Source: an uncultured Bacteroidota bacterium (GTDB taxonomy: Bacteria; Bacteroidota; Bacteroidia; Bacteroidales; P3). Taken from it: a stretch of 64,000 nt of DNA. Below the pieces are notes generated by a model that saw only the letters and a program-made list of their open reading frames with translations, was not told the origin of the DNA and did no database searches. Numbering within the stretch: position 1 is the first letter of the stretch; every line of letters starts with the position of its first letter. The stretch covers positions 62,001 through 126,000 of the forward strand of contig CADCEC010000004.1 of NCBI GenBank assembly GCA_902800395.1, in the 5' to 3' direction. Shown here piece after piece: positions 40,748 to 48,751 of this stretch. The position numbers and the translations under genes were made by a program.

Positions 40748-42541
40748 TTATTTCGTTGCCTCGATTTTGTCGCTCTTGTCGAAGTAGTGGGTGTGGAGCT
40801 GCTCGTGGCTGAGGTGGCCGCAGGGTTCACCGTAGTACTCCTTGTAGATGGCGATGATGTCGGGGTTCTCGTGGCTCTTGCGGATGGGCTTGCCAGCGTC
40901 CTCGCGGTAGATGGCGTCCATACGGCGCTTGATGATGTCGCTCTTGCCGTGGTGGTAGGGCTGACCAGCACCGCCGATGCAGCCACCCGGGCAGGCCATC
41001 ACCTCGATGAAGTGGTAGCCGTTGGGGTTGCCTTCGCGGACTTCTTCCATGAGTTTGCGAGCGTTGCTGAGACCGTAGCAGATGGCGATCTTGACGGGCA
41101 GACCGGCGAAGTCGACAGTGGCCTCGCGGATGCTCTCGCCGAAGATGCCGCGGCACTCCTCGAAGTCGATCTTCGGGAGGGTCTTGCCGGTGTGCACCTC
41201 GTAGGCGGTACGGAGGGCAGCCTCCATAACACCACCGGTAGCACCGAAGATGACGGCAGCACCAGTGGACTGGCCGAGCGGGCTATCGAAGTCCTCCTCA
41301 GGCATGCTGTTGAGGTCGATGTTGCTCTGCTTGAGCATGTGGGCGAGCTCACGGGTGGTGAGGCTGAAGTTGACATCCTGGTCGGTGCCGTTGCCGAGTT
41401 CGGGACGGGCGCACTCGCTCTTCTTGGCCAGGCAGGGCATAATGGAGACGCAGACGACATCCTCGCGCTTCACGCCGATCTTCGGGGCGAAGTAGTTCTT
41501 GGTGACGGCGCCGAACATACCCTGGGGCGACTTGGCGGTCGAGGGATGACCGAGCAGGTCGGGGAAGTTCTTCTCGTAGAAGGTGACCCAAGCGGGGCAG
41601 CAGCTGGTGAACATAGGCATCTTGACGTTCTTGTCGCCAGCGAGGAGCTGTTTCACGCGGCCGAGAAGCTCGGTGCCTTCCTCCATGATGGTGAGGTCGG
41701 CGCTCCAGTCGGTGTCGAAGACATAGTCGAAACCGAGGCGGCGGAGGGCAGCGGCCATCTTGCCGGTGACGATGGTGCCGGGTTCCATGCCGAACTCTTC
41801 GCCGAGGGCGACGCGGACGGCGGGAGCGGTCTGGACGACGACCTTCTTGGTCGGGTCGGCGAGGGCTTTACGGACATCGTTGATGTTGTCGACGAGGGTG
41901 AGGGCACCCACGGGGCAGACCTGGACACACTGGCCGCAGTTGACGCAGGAGCTGTCGCCGAGTTTCTGCTCGAAGGCGGGAGCCACCACCGAGGGGAAGC
42001 CGCGGTTGACGCCGGAGAGGGCGCCGACGCTCTGGAACTTGGAGCACATGGTCTCGCAGCGGCGGCAGTAGACGCACTTGTCCATGTCGCGGTAGACGCT
42101 GAGGGTGGTGTCTTTCTCATAGTGGCTCTGCTCGCCCTTGAAGGGGATCTCGCGGATACCCATCTTGGCGGCGAGGGCCTGGAGCTCGCAGTCGCCGCTC
42201 TTCTCGCACTGGAGGCAGTCGTTCGGGTGGTCGCTGAGGATCAGCTCGAGGACGGTCTTGCGGGCGTTGAGGGCGCGGGGCGAAGCGGTGAGGACCTCCA
42301 TGCCTTCGACACAGTCGGTGGCGCAGGCGGGGGCCAGATTGCGACGGGGCTTGCCGTTGAAGTCCTTGGTGACCTCAACCATGCAGACGCGGCATCCGCC
42401 GGGTTTGTTTTCAAATTTCATTCCGTCGAGCTCGAAGTAGCAGAGCGTCGGAATCTCGATACCGGCCATGCGGGCAGCTTTCAGGATAGTGGTGCCTTCG
42501 GGGACCTGGATCGCTTTGTTATCTATAGTGACATTAATCAT
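40748..42541 (-). CDS. hndD: [FeFe]-hydrogenase catalytic subunit (HndD/HydA type)
   Basis: The protein has 597 residues from the ATG at 42541 (MINVTIDNKAIQVPEG). Domains in order are: an N-terminal 2Fe-2S ferredoxin domain (LCYFELDG...CRVCMVEV), a His-Cys3 4Fe-4S motif (HPNDCLQCEKSGDCELQ), a two-[4Fe-4S] ferredoxin domain (CVYCRRCETMCSK and CVNCGQCVQVCPVGAL), and the H-cluster domain. The last has TSCCPAW, MPCLAKKSE and MACPGGCIGGAGQP, then a small-subunit-like tail. This is the M3-type catalytic subunit. It reversibly makes H2, probably with NAD(P)H and ferredoxin through its partners. Confidence 0.96.
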   Translation of the reverse strand: MINVTIDNKAIQVPEGTTILKAARMAGIEIPTLCYFELDGMKFENKPGGCRVCMVEVTKDFNGKPRRNLAPACATDCVEGMEVLTASPRALNARKTVLELILSDHPNDCLQCEKSGDCELQALAAKMGIREIPFKGEQSHYEKDTTLSVYRDMDKCVYCRRCETMCSKFQSVGALSGVNRGFPSVVAPAFEQKLGDSSCVNCGQCVQVCPVGALTLVDNINDVRKALADPTKKVVVQTAPAVRVALGEEFGMEPGTIVTGKMAAALRRLGFDYVFDTDWSADLTIMEEGTELLGRVKQLLAGDKNVKMPMFTSCCPAWVTFYEKNFPDLLGHPSTAKSPQGMFGAVTKNYFAPKIGVKREDVVCVSIMPCLAKKSECARPELGNGTDQDVNFSLTTRELAHMLKQSNIDLNSMPEEDFDSPLGQSTGAAVIFGATGGVMEAALRTAYEVHTGKTLPKIDFEECRGIFGESIREATVDFAGLPVKIAICYGLSNARKLMEEVREGNPNGYHFIEVMACPGGCIGGAGQPYHHGKSDIIKRRMDAIYREDAGKPIRKSHENPDIIAIYKEYYGEPCGHLSHEQLHTHYFDKSDKIEATK

Positions 42542-42556
42542 CTTTTTATTCTTTTT

Positions 42557-42670
42557 GGAGTTAGAGGGAGATAGAGGGAGATAAGGGAAGATAGAGGACA
42601 ATACCTTTTGCTGATGTGTGCATTTGTCCGTTATCTCCTTTTATCTTCTTTTATCTTCCGTTATCTTCCA
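42557..42670. repeat. Inverted pair of 10-bp arrays in the hndC-hndD spacer
   Basis: The left array is GGAGTTAGAG, GGAGATAGAG, GGAGATAAGG, GAAGATAGAG (42557-42596) and the right array is TTATCTCCTT, TTATCTTCTT, TTATCTTCCG, TTATCTTCCA (42631-42670). They are mutually complementary, and GGACAA...TTGTCC bounds the 34-nt core. The architecture is the same as in the next spacer of the operon, but with a different unit and period. Confidence 0.8.
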
Positions 42671-42682
42671 TTTATCATTATT

Positions 42683-44497
42683 TTATTTAATCGAGATGGC
42701 ACCGAACTTACAGTTCTGGTAGCAGGCACCGCACTTGACGCACTTGGACTGCTCGATCACCATGGAAGCCAGCTTGTGGCCGGGGGCGATGTAGTCGGTA
42801 CGTGTAATGGTCTCGGCGGGGCAGTTCTTGGCGCACTTGCCGCAACCGATGCACTTCTCGGGGTCGATGACGTACTGCATGAGTTTCTTGCAGACGCCGG
42901 CGCGGCACTTCTTGTCGACGACGTGCTCGACGTACTCGTCCCAGAAGTTGTCGAGGGTGGAGAGCACGGGGTTCGGCGAGGTCTGGCCGAGGCCGCAGAG
43001 GGCGCTGTCCTTGATGACGGCGGCCAGGTTGCGGAGGGCGTAGAGGTCGTCCATCGTGCCGTTGCCGTTGGTGATCTTCTCGAGGAGCTCGCAGAGGCGT
43101 TTGTTACCGATGCGGCAGGGGCTGCACTTACCGCAGCTCTCCTCGCAGGTGAACTCAAGATAGAACTTGGCGATAGCAGGCATGCAGGAGGTTTCGTCCA
43201 TGACGACCATACCGCCGGAGCCCATCATCGAGCCAGCAGCCACGAGGCTGTCGTAGTCGATCTCGGTGTCGAGGTGCTTGGCAGTGAGGCAGCCGCCGGA
43301 AGGACCGCCGGTCTGAACGGCTTTGAACTCGCGGCCGTCCTTGATGCCACCACCAATCTCGTAGATAATCTCACGCAGGGTGATGCCCATGGGAACCTCG
43401 ATCAGACCCACGTTGTTGATCTGGCCAGCGAGGGCGAACACCTTGGTTCCGGGCGATTTCTCGGTACCGATGGTGCGGAACCAGTCGGCGCCCTTGGTGA
43501 TGATGACGGGGATGTTGGCGAAGGTCTCGACGTTGTTGACGTTCGAGGGCTTGTCCATATAGCCGCGGACAGCGGGGAACGGGGGCTTCAGGGTGGGCTC
43601 GCCGCGCTGGCCTTCCATGGAGTGGATCAGAGCGGTCTCCTCGCCGCAGACGAAGGCGCCGGCGCCGTAGCGGAGCTCGATATCGAAGTTGAAGCCAGTG
43701 CCGAGGATGTCCTCACCGAGGAGGCCGTACTCGCGGGCCTGGCTGATAGCGATTTTCAGACGGTCGATGGCCAGAGGATACTCGGCACGGATGTAGACGA
43801 GACCCTTGGTGGCGCCGATGGCGTAGCCGCCGATGGCCATAGCCTCGACGATGCTGTTGGGGTCACCCTCGAGGATGGAACGATCCATGAAGGCACCGGG
43901 GTCACCCTCGTCGGCGTTGCAGATGATGTACTTCTGGTCGGCCTGGTTCTTGGCGCAGAGACCCCACTTGACACCGGTGGGGAAGCCGGCGCCGCCACGG
44001 CCGCGGAGGCCGGACTTGGTGATCTCGTCGATAACCTGCTGCGGGGTCATCTCGGTCAAGCACTTGGCCAGAGCCTCGTAACCGCCACGGGAGATGCTCT
44101 CCTCGATGTTCTCGGGATCCACAAAGCCGCAGTTGCGGAGGGCGATACGGATCTGCTTGCGATAGAAGTCCATGTGCTTCGAGTCGCTGACGTGCTCTTT
44201 GTTCTCGGGGTTGGTGTAGAGCAGCTCGGGGACCTTACGACCCTTGATGATGTGCTCGTTGACGATACGCTCCACATCCTCGGGTTTCACCTGGGTGTAG
44301 AAGGTGTTGTCGGGCATGATCTTCACGATGGGGCCCTTCTCGCAGAAGCCGAAGCAGCCGGTCTTGATGACCTGGACGTCGTCCTTCAGACCCTTCTCAG
44401 CGAGGATCTTGTGGAAATTGTCGATGATCTGGAGGCTGTTGCTGGATTTGCATCCGGTACCGCCGCAGATCAGAATATGCATTTTGTATTTTGCCAT
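42683..44497 (-). CDS. hndC: NuoF/HndC-type flavoprotein subunit of NAD(P)-linked hydrogenase
   Basis: The 604-residue subunit starts with a thioredoxin-like 2Fe-2S domain (CGGTGCKSS and CFGFCEKGP). The NuoF core follows: FMN/NAD site GLRGRGGAGFPTGVKW, ADEGDPGAFMDR, GAGAYVCGEETALI-like GAGAFVCGEETALIHSMEG, and the 4Fe-4S motif ESCGKCSPCRIG. The C-terminus has two ferredoxin clusters (CIGCGKCAKNCPAETI, CVKCGACYQNCKFGAI). This is the FMN-containing NAD(P)H site where electron bifurcation is thought to occur in Hyd/Hnd complexes. It lies 12 bp after hndB. Confidence 0.95.
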   Translation of the reverse strand: MAKYKMHILICGGTGCKSSNSLQIIDNFHKILAEKGLKDDVQVIKTGCFGFCEKGPIVKIMPDNTFYTQVKPEDVERIVNEHIIKGRKVPELLYTNPENKEHVSDSKHMDFYRKQIRIALRNCGFVDPENIEESISRGGYEALAKCLTEMTPQQVIDEITKSGLRGRGGAGFPTGVKWGLCAKNQADQKYIICNADEGDPGAFMDRSILEGDPNSIVEAMAIGGYAIGATKGLVYIRAEYPLAIDRLKIAISQAREYGLLGEDILGTGFNFDIELRYGAGAFVCGEETALIHSMEGQRGEPTLKPPFPAVRGYMDKPSNVNNVETFANIPVIITKGADWFRTIGTEKSPGTKVFALAGQINNVGLIEVPMGITLREIIYEIGGGIKDGREFKAVQTGGPSGGCLTAKHLDTEIDYDSLVAAGSMMGSGGMVVMDETSCMPAIAKFYLEFTCEESCGKCSPCRIGNKRLCELLEKITNGNGTMDDLYALRNLAAVIKDSALCGLGQTSPNPVLSTLDNFWDEYVEHVVDKKCRAGVCKKLMQYVIDPEKCIGCGKCAKNCPAETITRTDYIAPGHKLASMVIEQSKCVKCGACYQNCKFGAISIK

Positions 44498-44509
44498 GAT
44501 TTAAAAGTC

Positions 44510-44905
44510 TTATTTGTCAATGGTTTCGTAGTTGACGGGGATGATGCCCTCGACGAGTTCGCCCTGCTGGACATACTTGGTGAGGATTTCATCGGCGCGG
44601 TTGTTGTCGACGTGGCCGAAGACGATGGGGTCTTTGCCGGGGACGCGCACCTCGAGGGTGGGCTCAGCGTGGCAGTAGCCCATGCAACCCGTCTGGGTGA
44701 ACACGGCCTGGATGCCCAACTCGTCGGCTTTCTGCATCATGTGTTCCATAACCTGCTTGGCACCGGCGGCGATACCGCAAGTGGCCATAGCGACCTTGAT
44801 CTGCACCAGGCTCTCAGGGTTCTCGGCCTTCTCACGAATGTCGAGATTGTTCTGGAGCTTCTCGCGCATGGCTTTCAGGTCAGCCAAAGATTTAACTTTT
44901 GTCAT
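44510..44905 (-). CDS. hndB: HndB-type 2Fe-2S ferredoxin-like subunit
   Basis: The 131-residue protein has an N-terminal helical segment and a thioredoxin-like 2Fe-2S domain with cysteines in ATCGIAAGAKQ and TGCMGYCHAEP. This is the arrangement of HndB of the tetrameric Desulfovibrio hydrogenase. It is the first gene of the operon hndB-hndC-hndD-hndA on the minus strand; in the Desulfovibrio operon the NuoE-like subunit comes first. The gene fixes the complex as four-subunit Hnd type rather than trimeric HydABC. Confidence 0.88.
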   Translation of the reverse strand: MTKVKSLADLKAMREKLQNNLDIREKAENPESLVQIKVAMATCGIAAGAKQVMEHMMQKADELGIQAVFTQTGCMGYCHAEPTLEVRVPGKDPIVFGHVDNNRADEILTKYVQQGELVEGIIPVNYETIDK

Positions 44906-44989
44906 AGATGTGACTTTTTAGGATTAATATTATTATTATTTAACTAATTATCAATAGCATACGCAGGCTTACGCTTGGGTATGACGGGA

Positions 44990-44997
44990 CAAATATA
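44990..44997 (-). promoter_or_regulatory. Candidate promoter of the hydrogenase operon
   Basis: The minus strand reads TATATTTG, matching TAnnTTTG, giving a predicted start near 44987 and a leader of about 80 bases. No TTTG at the -33 distance is seen, so activation by a bound regulator would make sense. Confidence 0.45.
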
Positions 44998-45038
44998 CAA
45001 AATAAAAATGACATTCTGCCACTTTTAGCAAAATTTTC

Positions 45039-45054
45039 TCACCAATAATGGTGA
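45039..45054. promoter_or_regulatory. Operator-like dyad TCACCA-N4-TGGTGA upstream of the hydrogenase operon
   Basis: TCACCA-ATAA-TGGTGA is a perfect 6+6 inverted repeat, centred at 45046.5, about 60 bp upstream of the predicted hydrogenase start. That is close to the class I activator position (-61.5). The same half-sites and the same 4-bp spacing occur upstream of the porin-imelysin operon (31130-31145). Confidence 0.55.
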
Positions 45055-45120
45055 CCCCCTTAATCCTGCTTAACATAACCTTAAGAACGGGGGTTGATTT
45101 TCAGGTTATTAAGTGCATAA

Positions 45121-45170
45121 GTCTTACTATACTCTTACTCCTCTCTTACTCCCCCCTTACTTCGGTCTTG
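45121..45170. repeat. 11-bp tandem array (CTTACT core)
   Basis: GTCTTACTATA, CTCTTACTCCT, CTCTTACTCCC, CCCTTACTTCG and a partial GTCTTGG are consecutive. The array lies in the 381-bp noncoding region between the hydrogenase operon and the S8 protease gene. Confidence 0.8.
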
Positions 45171-45229
45171 GTTTTGAAAGAGTTATGAGGGCGTTGTGAA
45201 AGAGGGAAAAATGTATAATGTTGAAAAAG

Positions 45230-45264
45230 AAACCCCTACGGTGGTATGAATTCCGTAGGGGTTT
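45230..45264 (-). terminator. Terminator after the S8 protease gene
   Basis: A perfect 12-bp stem, AAACCCCTACGG (45230-45241) and CCGTAGGGGTTT (45253-45264), has an 11-nt loop. On the minus strand it is followed by CTTTTTCAAC, as expected for termination of the protease transcript. The plus-strand side also has GTATTTTG. Confidence 0.8.
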
Positions 45265-45286
45265 GTATTTTGTTGATTTCTAGTAT

Positions 45287-48043
45287 TTATCGGATGACGA
45301 CAACCTTACGGGCAGGGCGGTCGCCGACTTTGACTATGTAGACGCCGGGAGTTGAAAACTCATGATTGAAAGTTGAAAGTTTTGAGGTGGCCAGCTGGCG
45401 TCCAGTGACGTCGTAGAGGCTCACGGTCTCGCTATCGGGATTGTTTACATTAAGGGTGAGGCCGTCAATCCATAACCGATAGCCCATAACTTCTGCATCT
45501 TCGATACCTTGCAGGTAGTCGACTCTGGCGGTCAAAAGCATGAGAGCGCTGGTGGTGGCGGTGGCGTAGTGATGGAAGGCGAAGCGGACGGGTTGGCCGG
45601 CGTAGGGGGTGAGATCGGCATGTATCTCAATGGGATCACCTCTGAGGATTTCTTCGCTGGCAAGAATCACCGTGTCGCCAGCGTCGGTAATGGCTACGAT
45701 GGCCACGCTGTCGCTGTTGATACTGGAGAAGGTGGCAAACACCGAGGTATTGGCCTCAGGGATGAGGTAAGGGGAGATAAGCCAGTTGTCGATACCTTGC
45801 ATGCCCGCAGGGGTGGCGGATACCATCACAGATGTGAGAGGAGTCCAAGGGAGTTGGCCGAGGGCGGAGTAGTTCTCCCAGCACTTGAGGGTGCCCTCGG
45901 AAAATGTTATTACCCAGGGAATACTGGTGATGGTGTCGCAGGCGGCAGAGTCGAAGTAAGCCACGAAGGTGGTATCGGAGGTGAGGTTGATGATGCGGGG
46001 ATTGTCGGTATTGCCGTCGTTCCACTCGCGGAAGTCATATCCGTTGAAGTCGACGGCCTCGATGGAGACTGTCCCTTCGGGATGGGTGCCGCGTCCGATG
46101 ACGACGCCGTGGAGGCGATTATCCGCAGTGGCGTCGACATGGTGCATGGGAACCATGGTGCTGGGCAGACCACCGTAGGCGTTGATTTTGCCCCAGCCCC
46201 AGTTGTTGTCGCCGGAGGCGGTGATGTTGCCGGTTCGGTGGTCCTGACGGGCGGTAGAGTGGAGGATGGAGCGCACGTCGCTGACGCTGAGACTGGGGTT
46301 CTGCTGCAGCCACAGTGCCACTATGCCGGTGGCGGAAGGAGCGGCCATGGAGGTGCCGCGCATGAGGCAGTAGTAGTAGGTCTCGCCGTTGAAGACGGTG
46401 GAGTCGAAATTAAGGTTGGCAGGGTAGTAGGACATATAGGGAGTGCTGAAGACGGAGACGATATATTCGCCGGGGGAGCAGATGTCGGGCTTGGTGCGGC
46501 CGTCCCAGGTGGGACCGCGCGAAGAGAAGAACGACAAGCCACCCTCATCAGAGGTGGTGAGCGAAGAGGCAAAGCCGTTTTCGTCAGCCCGTGTGTTGCG
46601 GGTGGTGTAGCTGCCCACGCAGATGACGGCGTCGCCGTTGGTGCCGACACCGCTAACGGTGTATTCGTTGTCGCCGGCAACGAACTGGGGATCGTTGTAG
46701 TTGTCGAGGTCGTGGTTCATGCTCCAGCAATGGACATCGGCGGAGTCGGATTTGAGGGTCAGGGAGAAGATGTCGGACATGGGAGCCCTTCCCGACTTAG
46801 AGGCGACAACGGCAATCTCGGGTCTTTGATTATAAGGATTGACGTGCGTGACAGCTATAAAGCATTGATATTCTGATGTGTCATGGGTGAGGGAAAAGGT
46901 GTAGACGCTATCCACGTCGGACGAGATGAAGGGTGTTTCTGCAATGGAATCAAAATGGTTGGCATAGCGATGGTTCAGGGTGAGTTTCACGCTGAACTGG
47001 TCGCCTACGTCGCCCCAGCAGTCGACAATCATCTTGAAGTTATCCTGTGTGGCGTAAGAAGCGTAGGTGCGTATCATCGTGTCGGTGGGGGAGAACTGAT
47101 GGTGCAGGTGCTCTTGTGTACCTCCTTCGTTGCCGGCAGAGACCATAAGCACAAGGCTGTCGAGGGTGCCTCCCTGCATATAGTTTTCTGTCATCAAGGT
47201 GAAGGCATCGGTGCCGTCGTGCGGACTGATGATGCTGCCCAGACTCATGTTGATGACGCAGGGTTTTCCTACCGAGCGTGCATATTCATGGATATAGCGG
47301 ATGCCGTCGAAGATGCCGTCATCCTGCATGGTGGTGCCCACCATCACGATGTCGGCAGCGGGGGCCATACCGCGGTAGCGGCGGCCGTTACCGTCGGGGG
47401 CGCCACAGCCTGCCGCCATACCGGCGACATGGCTGCCGTGGCCCTGGTTAACACGGTCGGTGACAGCGGCGAGCATCTCCTCGGGAGTGGTAAGCTCGCG
47501 GCCGTAGGAGAAGCCCGCGGGAGGATTGCCCGTGGTGTCGAGCTGCTGCCACACGCGCTTGATGCGCAGCGTGGAACCTGTGGTGTCATAGAACGAGGGA
47601 TGGCCGTAGTAGAGTCCGACGTCGATGACGCCCACCACCACGCCGGTGCCGTCAAAGCCCTGCGGCAGGTTGATGCCGTTGTGGATATAGTCGATGCCCA
47701 ACTCGTCACGGATGAGGTCGTTGTGAAGCTGCACCTCCCGAGCCAGGTCGATGTAGGCGCAGAGACCCGAGGCCACGACTTCGTTGTAACGCTTCGCAGG
47801 AATGTGAGCGGTCATCATATTGCCTACGGTGGAGTTGATTTTTACACCATAGTTCATCAACGCCTTGATGTCGGCACCTTCGGCGAGGGTGACGAAGGCG
47901 TGGACATACTCTGTCTGGCATTTGCCCTCACGGATTTCGAGGGCCTTGATTGCCGCTTGGGGCGAGAGAAGGGTGTGCTGTGCCTGCAGGGAAATGACAC
48001 CCGCCAGGAGAGCAGCAAAAAAGATAAACTTTTTCATAATCAT
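45287..48043 (-). CDS. Secreted S8 (subtilisin-like) serine protease with type IX sorting tail
   Basis: The 918-residue protein has a signal peptide (to about 21, ...SLQAQ). The peptidase S8 catalytic triad lies in VVVGVIDVGLYYGHPSF (Asp), HGSHVAGMAAGCGAP (His) and MRGTSMAAPSATGIVALW (Ser). A Flg_new/InlB-B-like domain (GTVSIEAVDFNGYDFREWNDGN...TFVAYF) like that in the 15810 gene and a jelly-roll-like segment follow. The C-terminal type A sorting domain is VSLYDVTGRQLATSKL...GVYIVKVGDRPARKVVVIR. It is probably an extracellular protease delivered by the Por (T9SS) system. A 7-bp repeat encodes part of the sorting domain. Confidence 0.93.
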   Translation of the reverse strand: MIMKKFIFFAALLAGVISLQAQHTLLSPQAAIKALEIREGKCQTEYVHAFVTLAEGADIKALMNYGVKINSTVGNMMTAHIPAKRYNEVVASGLCAYIDLAREVQLHNDLIRDELGIDYIHNGINLPQGFDGTGVVVGVIDVGLYYGHPSFYDTTGSTLRIKRVWQQLDTTGNPPAGFSYGRELTTPEEMLAAVTDRVNQGHGSHVAGMAAGCGAPDGNGRRYRGMAPAADIVMVGTTMQDDGIFDGIRYIHEYARSVGKPCVINMSLGSIISPHDGTDAFTLMTENYMQGGTLDSLVLMVSAGNEGGTQEHLHHQFSPTDTMIRTYASYATQDNFKMIVDCWGDVGDQFSVKLTLNHRYANHFDSIAETPFISSDVDSVYTFSLTHDTSEYQCFIAVTHVNPYNQRPEIAVVASKSGRAPMSDIFSLTLKSDSADVHCWSMNHDLDNYNDPQFVAGDNEYTVSGVGTNGDAVICVGSYTTRNTRADENGFASSLTTSDEGGLSFFSSRGPTWDGRTKPDICSPGEYIVSVFSTPYMSYYPANLNFDSTVFNGETYYYCLMRGTSMAAPSATGIVALWLQQNPSLSVSDVRSILHSTARQDHRTGNITASGDNNWGWGKINAYGGLPSTMVPMHHVDATADNRLHGVVIGRGTHPEGTVSIEAVDFNGYDFREWNDGNTDNPRIINLTSDTTFVAYFDSAACDTITSIPWVITFSEGTLKCWENYSALGQLPWTPLTSVMVSATPAGMQGIDNWLISPYLIPEANTSVFATFSSINSDSVAIVAITDAGDTVILASEEILRGDPIEIHADLTPYAGQPVRFAFHHYATATTSALMLLTARVDYLQGIEDAEVMGYRLWIDGLTLNVNNPDSETVSLYDVTGRQLATSKLSTFNHEFSTPGVYIVKVGDRPARKVVVIR

Positions 48044-48077
48044 AATATTGTACTATAAAATATATCCTTAATAAAGT

Positions 48078-48086
48078 GCAAAAGTA
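48078..48086 (-). promoter_or_regulatory. Candidate promoter of the S8 protease gene
   Basis: The minus strand reads TACTTTTGC, about 35 bases before the start codon. The -33 element is not evident. Confidence 0.5.
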
Positions 48087-48131
48087 ATAAAATATTTTCA
48101 TCTAAGTGTATAAGTTTGGAATTTTTTTTCG

Positions 48132-48140
48132 TATTTTTGC
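48132..48140 (+). promoter_or_regulatory. Candidate promoter of the LOG gene
   Basis: TATTTTTGC ends 20 bp before the ATG at 48161. A TTTG lies upstream at 48115-48118, but the spacing of 13 bp is too short. The position supports the 48161 start over an earlier in-frame start. Confidence 0.5.
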
Positions 48141-48160
48141 ATCTTAAAAACGATAGAGAT

Positions 48161-48742
48161 ATGAAACGTAATATAGCGGTTTTCTGTGGTTCTTCGATGC
48201 CTCACAACCCTAAGATTGTAGCTGCGGCTCGTGAGTTGGGACGGCGTCTCGCCGAAGAGGGGGATGCGTTGGTATACGGAGGTAGCAACCTCGGTCTGAT
48301 GGGAGTGGTGAGCAGTGCTGCCCTCGAGGCTGGCGGACATGTGATAGGGGTGATTCCCACGCTCTTCAGCGAAGATATCATCCGCTCGCAGACGGTCAGC
48401 GAGTTGGTGCGTGTCGGCACCATGGCTGAGCGCAAGGAGCGCATCCTGGCGGCCTGCGATGCCTTTATTGCCCTGCCCGGCGGCATAGGCACCATCGACG
48501 AGATGTCAGAGGTGATGGTGATGAATCAGTTGCAGATAGTGGAAGGTCAGCGGTTGCTGGACGGCAGCTATAAAACTAAGCCGATGATACTCCTGAATAT
48601 CGATGGTTACTATGACCCTTTCCTTGAACAGATGCGAGTGGTCAAAGAGGAAGGCTTGATGCGCTCGGATGCCGGGTTAGTGGCTGCTGGCTCGGTTCTA
48701 GATGTTCTAGAAATTCTAGAGCATCTAGATAATCTAGATTAA
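48161..48742 (+). CDS. LOG-family nucleotide 5'-monophosphate phosphoribohydrolase
   Basis: The 193-residue Rossmann-fold protein of the LOG/YgdH-like group (TIGR00730) is annotated as a cytokinin riboside 5'-monophosphate phosphoribohydrolase. In bacteria it probably hydrolyses AMP-like nucleotides. Motifs are AVFCGSS at the N-terminus and the active-site PGGIGTIDEMSEV (about 107-119). The last 15 residues (VLDVLEILEHLDNLD) are encoded by a 9-bp tandem array that runs on past the stop codon, so the C-terminus appears to be grown from the linker. Confidence 0.9.
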   Translation: MKRNIAVFCGSSMPHNPKIVAAARELGRRLAEEGDALVYGGSNLGLMGVVSSAALEAGGHVIGVIPTLFSEDIIRSQTVSELVRVGTMAERKERILAACDAFIALPGGIGTIDEMSEVMVMNQLQIVEGQRLLDGSYKTKPMILLNIDGYYDPFLEQMRVVKEEGLMRSDAGLVAAGSVLDVLEILEHLDNLD

Positions 48743-48748
48743 CTAGAA
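48695..48748. repeat. Six-unit 9-bp array (NNTCTAGAN) crossing a stop codon
   Basis: The units GTTCTAGAT, GTTCTAGAA, ATTCTAGAG, CATCTAGAT, AATCTAGAT and TAACTAGAA are consecutive. The first five are read in frame as the C-terminus of the LOG protein, the sixth contains its TAA stop, and the next ATG is three bases after the array. Confidence 0.9.
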
Positions 48749-48751
48749 AAA

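Noticed and set aside
40739-42574. 611-codon plus-strand frame opposite the [FeFe]-hydrogenase gene
   Set aside because: It is an antisense artefact of high-GC codon use in hndD and lacks motifs or a signal.
42608-44947. Long open frame (779 codons) on the plus strand opposite hndC/hndB
   Set aside because: It is the antisense shadow of two confidently identified hydrogenase genes; the encoded sequence is low-complexity (Asp/Gly/Val/Leu rich) with no domain.
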